Source: Bifidobacteriaceae bacterium (GTDB taxonomy: Bacteria > Actinomycetota > Actinomycetes > Actinomycetales > WQXJ01). From it: 64,000 nucleotides of DNA. Within the stretch, counting starts at the first letter, position 1, and each line of letters opens with the position of its first letter. The translations under genes were made by a program, and so were the position numbers. Shown here piece after piece: positions 34,903 to 42,821 of this stretch. A model generated the notes under the pieces. The model searched no databases and was not told the DNA's origin. It worked only from the letters and a program-made list of their open reading frames with translations. The stretch covers positions 124,001-188,000 of the forward strand of contig JAIRYJ010000013.1 of NCBI GenBank assembly GCA_031267825.1, read 5' to 3'.

Positions 34903-36060
34903 TTAACCCAGGGCGGCCCGCAGGTCAGCTCGCAAATCAGCTTCCTCCTCCAGGCCAACCGACAGGCGTAACAGCCTGCCATCAATGCCGACCGCCTGGC
35001 GTTGTTCCTCAGTCATGTCAGCGTGGGTTTGAGTCAGCGGATAGGTCAACAGTGACTCTGTCCCGCCGAGTGATTCAGCGAACTGGATCAGGCGGACGGC
35101 GCTCAGCAGATGAGCCGCCCGGGCCGCCGTGTCCACCCGGAATGACACCACCGCGCCGTGGCCTGAGGCTTGACGCTGGGAGACGTCATAGTCTGGGTGG
35201 TCGCTCAAACCGGGATAGTAGACGGCGCTGACACCAGGGTGATGCCTCAACCAGTCAGCTAATCCGTTGGCTGTGGCCGCCTGCCGTTCTAGCCGTACGG
35301 CCAACGTTTTCAGGCCGCGCAGGCAAAGCCAACTGTCAAACGGCGCCAGGGCTCCGCCAATCGTTGAACGTAAGGCCTCGAGCCGTTCACCGAGGGCCGG
35401 ATCAGCCGCCACAGCCAGACCGGCAATGGTGTCATTGTGTCCAGCAAGATACTTCGAGGCGGAATGAATCACCAGATCAGCCCCTAATTCAAGTGGGCGT
35501 TGGAAATATGGTGTGAGGAATGTGTTGTCCACGATCAGCCGCGCACCGGCCTTGTGGGCCGCTTCGCCGGTGGCCGCTATGTCGATCACGCGCATCATCG
35601 GATTGGATGGTGTTTCCACCAGGATGGCGGCGGTTCGCGGTCTGATGGCGGCGATGATCGCCGCTGTGTCCTGCCCGGCGCTGAAACGCAGCCCGTTCTT
35701 GGCTGAGACTTGGGCGATCAGGCGGTGTGTTCCGCCATACAGATCGGCGCCCACCACAATGTGATCGCCTGGTTTGAACAATTCAAGAATGGTCGCGATG
35801 GCGGCCATGCCAGAGGTGAAAGCTAACGCCCGCCAACCTGATTCGAGTGACGCCATGGTGGATTCGAAAGCTTGGCGGGTTGGATTGGTGACGCGCGAAT
35901 AGTCGTAGCCGGTTGATTGGTTGACGCCTGGATGGGCGAAGGTCGCGGTCTGGTAGATCGGTCGAACTATCGCACCAGTCGCATCCGGTGAGGGACCGGT
36001 CCCGTGGATACATCGGGTTGAAAGGGCCAACCGCTGGTTGGCGGGTGTTCGTTTCATCAT
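34903..36060 (-). CDS. Cys/Met metabolism PLP enzyme (cystathionine gamma-synthase/lyase type)
   Basis: About 385 residues, fold-type I. YDYSRVTNPTRQAFE, VVGADLYGGTHRL, VDNTFLTPYFQRPLELGAD and the PLP lysine in HSASKYLAGHND are diagnostic. The C-terminal RLSVGLEEEADLRADL fits gamma-synthase or gamma-lyase; sequence alone does not separate them. Because MetX/MetY already make homocysteine directly, a lyase or reverse transsulfuration role with the following PatB-like gene is plausible. Two adjacent ATGs (36060, 36057) are candidate starts. Confidence 0.85.
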   Translation of the reverse strand: MMKRTPANQRLALSTRCIHGTGPSPDATGAIVRPIYQTATFAHPGVNQSTGYDYSRVTNPTRQAFESTMASLESGWRALAFTSGMAAIATILELFKPGDHIVVGADLYGGTHRLIAQVSAKNGLRFSAGQDTAAIIAAIRPRTAAILVETPSNPMMRVIDIAATGEAAHKAGARLIVDNTFLTPYFQRPLELGADLVIHSASKYLAGHNDTIAGLAVAADPALGERLEALRSTIGGALAPFDSWLCLRGLKTLAVRLERQAATANGLADWLRHHPGVSAVYYPGLSDHPDYDVSQRQASGHGAVVSFRVDTAARAAHLLSAVRLIQFAESLGGTESLLTYPLTQTHADMTEEQRQAVGIDGRLLRLSVGLEEEADLRADLRAALG

Positions 36061-36330
36061 CTTGGCCTGTCTTGACTGCTTGGACGGGCCTGGCAAGGTG
36101 GCCCGCCACAGATTAACAGGTCATTAGGCGCCAGCCTCAGATCAGGCCGGTGTTTGTAAAGACGGTCGCGGCGGTGGACATCTGGCCCCTGGCCGGACCA
36201 GTCAAGTCAGTGGCGGGTTAGGTTGACGCCATGACGTCAAACAACAACGCCAAGTCGCGCCACCCCAGGCCTTTGTATAGACTCCTAACTAATAGCCTCT
36301 TGGGTGCTTCTGACACAGAAACGAGTCGCA

Positions 36331-38493
36331 GTGGAGACTGATCTGGCCACACCAGCTACAACTTCAGACCTAGCCCCGCTCAACGTCACCCCCAAGACCC
36401 AGCCCGCCACCAGCCCGCAGGTGCCATCAGCCCTCATCTTGGCGGCCGGACCCGCCACCACAGGTCGGGACCTGCTACTAAAACAGTTGGGCGATGCCGC
36501 CGTCATAGATCACGTTCTAACCACAGTTTCGGTGGTGGTTCCGTCAGACGACATCACCGTTGTGGTCAGCCAAGTGGACCCCGCCATCAAGGAGCACCTC
36601 GGGTCAGGCCAGCATTACGCCTACCAAGACCACCCGGACGGACCAGCCGCGGCCGTCCGGGCTGGTCTAGCGAGCCTGCCAGGCGCAACCACCGCCAGCC
36701 AAGTCTTAGTCGTGTCAGGTGACCTGCCATTGCTGTCCGCCGCTACGCTGCGCGGACTGGTCAGACGGCATCGTCTAAAAGGCGCCAACCTGACCTACCT
36801 AACCCTGGGCGGCCATGACGTTGGCGTCTACCTGGCCAGCGGCGACACCTGGCGCCGACTCCTCCAAGCCAATCCAACCAACTCGCTGACTGAACTGGTC
36901 AGCCAGGCGAGCCCAGCCGACCTGACGATCTGCCAATACCAACTAGTCGACCCAGACGAACTACATGACATAAACACCGCTGAAGACCTCGCCCAGGCGG
37001 CCGATATCCAAACCAAACGCCTGCTCACCCCGCAACACGCCATCGAAACAGGCCACATCAGCTTTGGCACCGGCGGCTGGCGGGCCAAAATCGGCGAAGG
37101 TTTCACCATCCATAATGTGCGGCGCCTCAGCCAAGCCCTAGCCGATGAGGTGATAACCAGAGGCATCGAAAGCCAAGGTGTCGTGATCGGCGGTGACCGG
37201 CGTTTCCTATCAGCCGAATCAGCCGAAGCCTCAGCCGAAGTCTTCGCCGGTAACAACATCCCAGTTACCCTGCTGCCCGGTGACGTCCCAACACCACTGG
37301 TGACATTCGCCGTACCCCACCTCAAAGCCGCCTACGGCCTGGTTTTCACCGCCAGCCACAACCCACCGCAATGGAACGGTCTGAAAGTTTTCCGCCACGA
37401 CGGATCACTACCCTTAGCCGCTGAGACAGACCGCTACCAAGCCGTCGCCAACGCGCTCACCAGGCGAGACATTGTTTCAGTTGATCTGGCCGCGGCCCGC
37501 CGGGCAGGCCTAGTCCAAGACCAGGACCTGACCGGCCCCTATGTTGACGCGATCGAACGAATAGTTGATGTTGGCCTAATCCGGTGCCAGCCGCGCCGCG
37601 TCCTAGTAGACCCGATGTACGGCACATCACAACTCACCCTCGGCACCATCCTGACTGATGCCCGCTGCCGAGTTGACTTCATTCACGAGCGCCACAATCC
37701 ATTGTTCGGGGGGCGCTCCCCAGCGCCGGACGCGGCCGCCCTGACCGCCTTGATTGACCTGGTCCGCACCGGTCCCTATGACCTTGGCTTAGCCACCGAC
37801 GGTGACGCCGACCGCATCGCCATAGTTGACCAAGACGGACGTTACATTTCAACCAATGAACTCCTGCTGGTCTTGTACTACTACCTGCACCAAGTAAGGC
37901 GTGAGGCGGGCGGGACCGTCCGTAACGTCGCCACCACCCACCTGTTGGACAATTTGGCCCACCACTTCGGGGAAACCGCCCGCGAAGTGCCGGTCGGTTT
38001 CAAGCACATCACCCAAGCGATGGCTGAATCTGGCGCCCTGCTTGGTGGGGAATCCTCCGGTGGGCTGACAATCCGGGGACACATCCTAGGCAAGGACGGC
38101 ATTTTCGCTTGCGCGCTAGTAGTTGAGATGCTGGCCCGCACCGGGCAATCAATCAGCCAACTACTAGACCAGGTTTACGCCATCACAGGACGGCTCTACG
38201 CCGAAGAAGCCTCACTGCCAGCCACACCAGAAATGCGTCTGGCGGTGCCACGCCGCTTGCGTGCCAGCGTTGAGCCCGATTGGCCCGGATCGGCCATTTT
38301 GGCTTTAGGTGGCCTGCCAGTTGAAGACATCGACCAGTCAGATGGATTCAAGTTCTCCCTGTCCGGCGGGGCCTGGGGCTTGCTGCGGTTCTCCGGCACA
38401 GAACCGGTGTTACGGTTGTTCGCCGAGGCCGCCACACCCGACCAAGCCCAAGCCATCATCACGGACCTGACCCACCTGGCGCGCGGCGGCTGA
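36331..38493 (+). CDS. Nucleotidyltransferase-phosphohexose mutase fusion
   Basis: About 720 residues. Residues 34-225 resemble the GlmU/MobA nucleotidyltransferase fold (ALILAAG, VVSGDLPLLS with a metal aspartate, DINTAEDLAQ), but the usual GxGTRM loop is replaced by PATTGRDLLLK. Residues 235-720 are a phosphoglucomutase-type enzyme with phosphoserine Ser342 in TASHNPPQWNG, metal loop DGDADR (490-495), GGESSGG and RFSGTEPVLRLF. It precedes chitobiose phosphorylase by 56 nt, suggesting GlcNAc-1-phosphate as substrate. The start is uncertain: GTG 36331 and GTG 36304 both possible. Confidence 0.82.
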   Translation: METDLATPATTSDLAPLNVTPKTQPATSPQVPSALILAAGPATTGRDLLLKQLGDAAVIDHVLTTVSVVVPSDDITVVVSQVDPAIKEHLGSGQHYAYQDHPDGPAAAVRAGLASLPGATTASQVLVVSGDLPLLSAATLRGLVRRHRLKGANLTYLTLGGHDVGVYLASGDTWRRLLQANPTNSLTELVSQASPADLTICQYQLVDPDELHDINTAEDLAQAADIQTKRLLTPQHAIETGHISFGTGGWRAKIGEGFTIHNVRRLSQALADEVITRGIESQGVVIGGDRRFLSAESAEASAEVFAGNNIPVTLLPGDVPTPLVTFAVPHLKAAYGLVFTASHNPPQWNGLKVFRHDGSLPLAAETDRYQAVANALTRRDIVSVDLAAARRAGLVQDQDLTGPYVDAIERIVDVGLIRCQPRRVLVDPMYGTSQLTLGTILTDARCRVDFIHERHNPLFGGRSPAPDAAALTALIDLVRTGPYDLGLATDGDADRIAIVDQDGRYISTNELLLVLYYYLHQVRREAGGTVRNVATTHLLDNLAHHFGETAREVPVGFKHITQAMAESGALLGGESSGGLTIRGHILGKDGIFACALVVEMLARTGQSISQLLDQVYAITGRLYAEEASLPATPEMRLAVPRRLRASVEPDWPGSAILALGGLPVEDIDQSDGFKFSLSGGAWGLLRFSGTEPVLRLFAEAATPDQAQAIITDLTHLARGG

Positions 38494-38549
38494 ATCCGGC
38501 TGACACTGGCACCAAACATCCAGCGACCTGAAAGAGGAACCCGCCGCCC

Positions 38550-41312
38550 ATGCGTTACGGCCACTTTGACCCAGCGGCTCACGAATACGTCATCGACCGT
38601 GTTGACGTTCCCGTGTCATGGATCAATTTTCTTGGCACTGAAGATTTCTGCACCGTCATTAACCAGGTCGCCGGAGGTTATTCCTTTTACCGCTCATCAG
38701 AACGTGGCCGGGTCACGCGGTTCAGGCCTAACGGTGTCCCCCGGGACAGGCCCGGGCATTACGTCTACCTGCGTGACCGGTCTGACGGTGATTTCTGGTC
38801 GATTTCCTGGCAGCCGGTCGGCAAACCTTTGGACGGTTCCGCTGTCGGCGACACCGCCAGGTCCGTCGACGCGGGCGAAGCCGGGGAGACGGCCAAGGCC
38901 GGGAACACCGCCGGGAACACCGCTGGAGACGCCATCAAAGCTGGAGATGAGGCCAGGGCTGGAGCCCCGGCCAAGGACACGGCGAGCGCCGGGTCACGCC
39001 CGGCCCAATACCGCGCCCGGCACGGACTGGGTTACAGCCAGTTCGAATCGACCTACCGCGGTATCGAAGCCACCCAACGGGTCTTTGTGCCAATCGAGTC
39101 GGCCTGCGAAGTCTGGGACGTCACGGTGACCAACCATTCAACTGAAACCCGGCGGCTGGACCTATTCGGTTATGTTGAGTTCTCATTCCACACCGTTCTA
39201 ATAGACAACCAAAACTTCCAAATGTCGCTCTATTCGGCTGGCGCCACCTGCGAAGACGGCATAATCCAAGATGACTTCTACTACGAACCGTGGACATACC
39301 ACTACTTCACCTCAACCCTTGAACCAACCGCATTCGACTGCCTCAGGGACAGCTTTATTGGCGCCTGGAACACCGAATCCAACCCGGCGGCGGTCGTCTC
39401 AGGTCAATGCGGTGGATCATCCGGCACAACCCAAAACCACTGCGGCGCTTTGCAACACACGGTGACATTAGCCCCCGGCCAGACAATCCGACTGGCCTAC
39501 ATCTTGGGCTATGGCGACCGCGCCAAAGGCGCCACCATGCGCCAGCGTTTCACCAGCCCTGGCGCTGTTGACCAGGCTTTCGACGCCTTACACCACCACT
39601 GGCGAAAACGGCGGGACAAACTGGCTGTTGGGACGGCATCGGACACTATGAACCTGCTGTTGAACGACTGGACCCTCTACCAAGCCGAAACCTGTGTTGT
39701 CTGGTCACGTTTCGCCTCCTTCGTTGAAGTCGGAGGCCGCACCGGACTGGGCTACAGGGACACCGCCCAAGACTTGATGTCCGTGCCACACACCAACCCG
39801 GCGGCCGTTGAACGACGCATCATGGAACTATTACGCGGCCAGATGGCGGTCGGCTATGGGCTGCACCTGTTCGATCCTGACCTGTTCGCTGAAGCGGAAC
39901 ACCCAGACATTCCGGTCGGCGTCAAACTCCCGACCGTCGTGCCAAGCACCAACTATGAACAGTTACACGGCATCGCGGACGCCTGCTCCGATGACCACTT
40001 ATGGCTTGTGCCATCGACTTTGGCTTATGTCAAAGAAACCGGTGATCTTGGATTCTTGGACCGGGTGGTGGGTTTCGCTGACAGCGGCCAAGCCACCGTT
40101 TACGAACATCTGCTGCGGGCGGTTGACTTCACCAGCGCCCATTTGGGCGCCAACGGCCTAGCTCAAGGGCTGCGGGCGGATTGGAACGATTGCCTCAACC
40201 TTGGCGGCGGCGAATCCACTTTGGTGTCATTCCTTCACGTCTGGGCGGCCCGGGAACTGGCCGCCGCCGCCCGCCACCTGGGACGGCCACTTGACGCCGA
40301 ACGGCTTGAAGCGGTAGCCGCGGCCTCAGCCGAGGCGGCTAACCAGGCGGCTTGGGACGGCGACTGGTATCTGCGCGGCTTCACGGCCGACGGCCAGCCG
40401 ATCGGTTCGGCCGACTCGGCTGAAGGCAAGTTGTTTTTGGAACACATGCCGTGGGCGGTCATCTCTGGGGCGGCCCCAGACGCCCGCGCCCGCCGGGCGA
40501 TGGACGCGGTTTGGGACCATCTGCGTTCGCCTTACGGGACGCATCTGCTTTGGCCGTGCTACACGGCGGTCGATGATTCGATCGGCTATGTCACGCGGGT
40601 TTATCCCGGCGTCAAAGAGAACGGCGCGATCTTTTCTCATCCCAATGCCTGGCCGGTGATCGCTGAGGCGATCCTAGGCCGGGGCGAGCGCGCCTGGGAA
40701 TACTACGAGACGATGGCGCCCGCCCGGTTCAATGACTCGATTGAGGTTCGCTGGGCCGAACCTTACGCCTACTGCCAGTTCATTTACGGCCGTGACCATG
40801 CTCTTTACGGCCGGGCCGAGAATCCTTGGCTAACCGGCACGGCCGGGTGGATGTACACCGCCGCCACCCAGCACATCCTTGGCGTCCGGCCTGACTGGGA
40901 TGGGCTGGTGATTGATCCTTGCATTCCGCCAGCCTGGGATGGTTTCACTGTCCAACGCCAGTGGCGTGGTGTGACCTACCAGATTGAGGTGATCAACCCG
41001 GATCATGTTTCTTGTGGCGTGGTTGGTATTGAGGTCAGTCCCCTACCAGCCGCATTGGGTGCGGCCGGATCGGGGCCGGCCGGTCCGGTCCCGGCCGGAT
41101 CGAGTCTTGCGGTCCCGGCCGCACCGCTTCCATCGGGTCCGGGTTTCGCGGGACCAACCTGTCCTGATCCTGCGAGGATGCACGGCCCGGTGGTCCAGCT
41201 ACGCCCGCTGGTCGATCCGTCCCGCGGCCGACCAGTTGCCCGTCTTGGTTTGCCGGCCGCACCGGATTTGGCCGGCGTCTCCCACCTAGCCGTCCGCATC
41301 ACCCTCGGCTAA
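38550..41312 (+). CDS. chbP: N,N'-diacetylchitobiose phosphorylase (GH94)
   Basis: Cleaves chitobiose with phosphate into GlcNAc-1-phosphate and GlcNAc. Nearly the whole sequence follows the Vibrio ChbP pattern as I remember it, from RYGHFDPAAHEYVI to TQHILGVRPDWDGL. The catalytic acid is Asp547 in RADWNDCLNLGGG; subtracting the insertion gives the known position 492. At 920 residues it is about 120 longer than Vibrio ChbP because of an Ala/Gly/Asp-rich insertion (96-151) and an Ala/Pro-rich one near the C-terminus. AAAGAGGA lies 14 nt before the ATG. Confidence 0.92.
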   Translation: MRYGHFDPAAHEYVIDRVDVPVSWINFLGTEDFCTVINQVAGGYSFYRSSERGRVTRFRPNGVPRDRPGHYVYLRDRSDGDFWSISWQPVGKPLDGSAVGDTARSVDAGEAGETAKAGNTAGNTAGDAIKAGDEARAGAPAKDTASAGSRPAQYRARHGLGYSQFESTYRGIEATQRVFVPIESACEVWDVTVTNHSTETRRLDLFGYVEFSFHTVLIDNQNFQMSLYSAGATCEDGIIQDDFYYEPWTYHYFTSTLEPTAFDCLRDSFIGAWNTESNPAAVVSGQCGGSSGTTQNHCGALQHTVTLAPGQTIRLAYILGYGDRAKGATMRQRFTSPGAVDQAFDALHHHWRKRRDKLAVGTASDTMNLLLNDWTLYQAETCVVWSRFASFVEVGGRTGLGYRDTAQDLMSVPHTNPAAVERRIMELLRGQMAVGYGLHLFDPDLFAEAEHPDIPVGVKLPTVVPSTNYEQLHGIADACSDDHLWLVPSTLAYVKETGDLGFLDRVVGFADSGQATVYEHLLRAVDFTSAHLGANGLAQGLRADWNDCLNLGGGESTLVSFLHVWAARELAAAARHLGRPLDAERLEAVAAASAEAANQAAWDGDWYLRGFTADGQPIGSADSAEGKLFLEHMPWAVISGAAPDARARRAMDAVWDHLRSPYGTHLLWPCYTAVDDSIGYVTRVYPGVKENGAIFSHPNAWPVIAEAILGRGERAWEYYETMAPARFNDSIEVRWAEPYAYCQFIYGRDHALYGRAENPWLTGTAGWMYTAATQHILGVRPDWDGLVIDPCIPPAWDGFTVQRQWRGVTYQIEVINPDHVSCGVVGIEVSPLPAALGAAGSGPAGPVPAGSSLAVPAAPLPSGPGFAGPTCPDPARMHGPVVQLRPLVDPSRGRPVARLGLPAAPDLAGVSHLAVRITLG
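38835..39002 (+). repeat. Low-complexity in-frame insertion in chbP
   Basis: About 56 codons with repeated AGNTAGNTAGD-like units separate GKPLD from AQYRARHG, which are adjacent in the Vibrio enzyme as I recall it. The DNA shows repeated GGGAACACCGC units. Confidence 0.7.
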
Positions 41313-41395
41313 CGCCCACCCCAGCCGCTCCAGCTCCGCAAGCTGGTTGATCCGTCCCGTAGTCGGCCAGTTGCCCGTCTTGGTTTGCCAGCCGG
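41207..41395 (+). repeat. Direct repeat spanning the chbP 3' end
   Basis: 41207-41262 (GCTGGTCGATCCGTCCCG ... CAGTTGCCCGTCTTGGTTTG) recurs with a few changes at 41340-41395, 132-133 bp on and outside the gene. The first copy encodes LVDPSRGRPVARLGLPA of the C-terminal insertion of ChbP. Confidence 0.8.
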
Positions 41396-41490
41396 ACTCA
41401 ATCCACCAGCGACAGACCGCTCCCGGCGCGAGCCAAGTACCTGATAGTTGACCAATCATCCACTGTCATCACCTTCCCAATCCTGGTCGG

Positions 41491-41640
41491 GTGGCTCACT
41501 TTTCAACCGGCGCTAACGGCTCACTTTTCAACCGGCATCAACACCCAGTTGAACAACATGCGCGAAACTGGCCTCGCCGGGGTGTTGGAACAGACCCGGT
41601 ACGGTTGGAGTCCGGTCCCGTCCTGGTAACCAAGGGCCAG
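41491..41640 (+). mobile_element. Possible IS21-family end remnant
   Basis: GGCTCACTTTTCAACCGGC occurs twice (41493-41511 and 41518-41536), the kind of closely spaced end repeat found at IS21-type termini. Shortly after, LNNMRETGLAGVLEQ can be read, weakly like the IstB start region. No transposase remains. The whole 41313-41779 gap (467 nt) holds this, the duplicated chbP tail and nothing else recognised. Confidence 0.3.
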
Positions 41641-41779
41641 AGCCAGTCAAAGTTAGAACCATTGTCGCCCAGCAATGAACTGGATCAGCCACCAATCTGT
41701 TCCGTTGCCACCGGCCCGGCATGGTCCTAAAACGCTGAACCCGCAACTCCGGCATCCTGTGGATGGTCACATAACCGAA

Positions 41780-42733
41780 TCAAGTCGGCGCATGGCCTTG
41801 ACCAATCCCGCGGGCGCGGGGGCGGTGGCGGAAACCGCCGGGTGTTTCACCAACTAGGCGGACCAGTTGACGGGTCAGTGACGGCTGGTCATAGAACCCA
41901 GTGGCGGTCGCCACTTCGGAGATCGGCTGGTCAGTTTCGGCCAGGAGGTACATTGCCCGGTTGATGCGTTGCTGAAGAACATAAGCCCGGGGCGACAGCC
42001 CAAAGACTTTACGCATATTGCGTTCCAGTGCGGAAACCGAGGTGCCGGCCGCAGCCGCCAAGCTGGCCACAGACGGTAGCTGGGGCGGCTGGGCCGCCAG
42101 GCCGGCCCGCACAGCCGCAACCACCCGCGTCAGGGCCGCGCCGATCTGGCCGGATGAGCCAAGTCCCGGCAACTCAGTTGAAATGGTCACCAGACCAGCG
42201 GCGATTCGCCCAGGACCAGCAGCAGGACCGGCCCCGCCACTAGACCGGGCACCACTCCCACTGGCCAACCGCGCGCGGTCACCCGGACCCATCCCTTGGA
42301 CAGCTAACACATCACCCCGGGCTCCTGAACTACCTGACCGCCCAGCCAAGACGGAGCTGGAAGCCGGAGGGGCGGCATCGTCCTGGCGGAACAACGGCAG
42401 CTTGGTGGTCAAATACCAGGCGGGCTCGCCACCCTCGGCCCGGATCACCTCAAGCTCACCACGTAACGGCCGACCTGTAGCCATGACCTCCGCGTCCTGC
42501 GCTTCGTAACGCTCAGCCAAGGCGGGCAGAAACAATTCGGCCGCTGTCCGGCCAATCACCTGCGCCCGGCTGGTAGCCGAAGACCGGCGCACAAACGCCT
42601 GATTCACTTCAACGTACCGCCCGGCGGCATCTTTGATGGCGAACATGACGCCAGGCAGCTCGCTCCACAGGTCAACTAGTTCCCGCGTCAGGTCGAGCCC
42701 CCCGAGCAGAACATTGTCTTCATTGCGCGTCAT
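41780..42733 (-). CDS. PAS-AraC transcriptional regulator
   Basis: A 317-residue regulator with an N-terminal PAS domain (LPGVMFAIKDAAGRYVEVNQ, 26-118) and a C-terminal AraC double helix-turn-helix (SVASLAAAAGTSVSALERNM, then ISEVATATGFYDQPSLTRQL). Between PAS strands KLPLFRQDD and AAGLVTISTEL lies a Gly/Ala/Ser-rich insertion of about 59 residues (119-177). It diverges from putA with 88 bp between starts, so it probably controls putA in response to a small ligand sensed by PAS. Confidence 0.87.
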   Translation of the reverse strand: MTRNEDNVLLGGLDLTRELVDLWSELPGVMFAIKDAAGRYVEVNQAFVRRSSATSRAQVIGRTAAELFLPALAERYEAQDAEVMATGRPLRGELEVIRAEGGEPAWYLTTKLPLFRQDDAAPPASSSVLAGRSGSSGARGDVLAVQGMGPGDRARLASGSGARSSGGAGPAAGPGRIAAGLVTISTELPGLGSSGQIGAALTRVVAAVRAGLAAQPPQLPSVASLAAAAGTSVSALERNMRKVFGLSPRAYVLQQRINRAMYLLAETDQPISEVATATGFYDQPSLTRQLVRLVGETPGGFRHRPRARGIGQGHAPT

Positions 42734-42821
42734 CTAGTGCTGGATGATACAAGACTGTCCGGCCGCCGACGGGCCAAGGTATAGCAGTAGTAAAGAATGT
42801 CCATAGCTATCGGAGGGCCCC

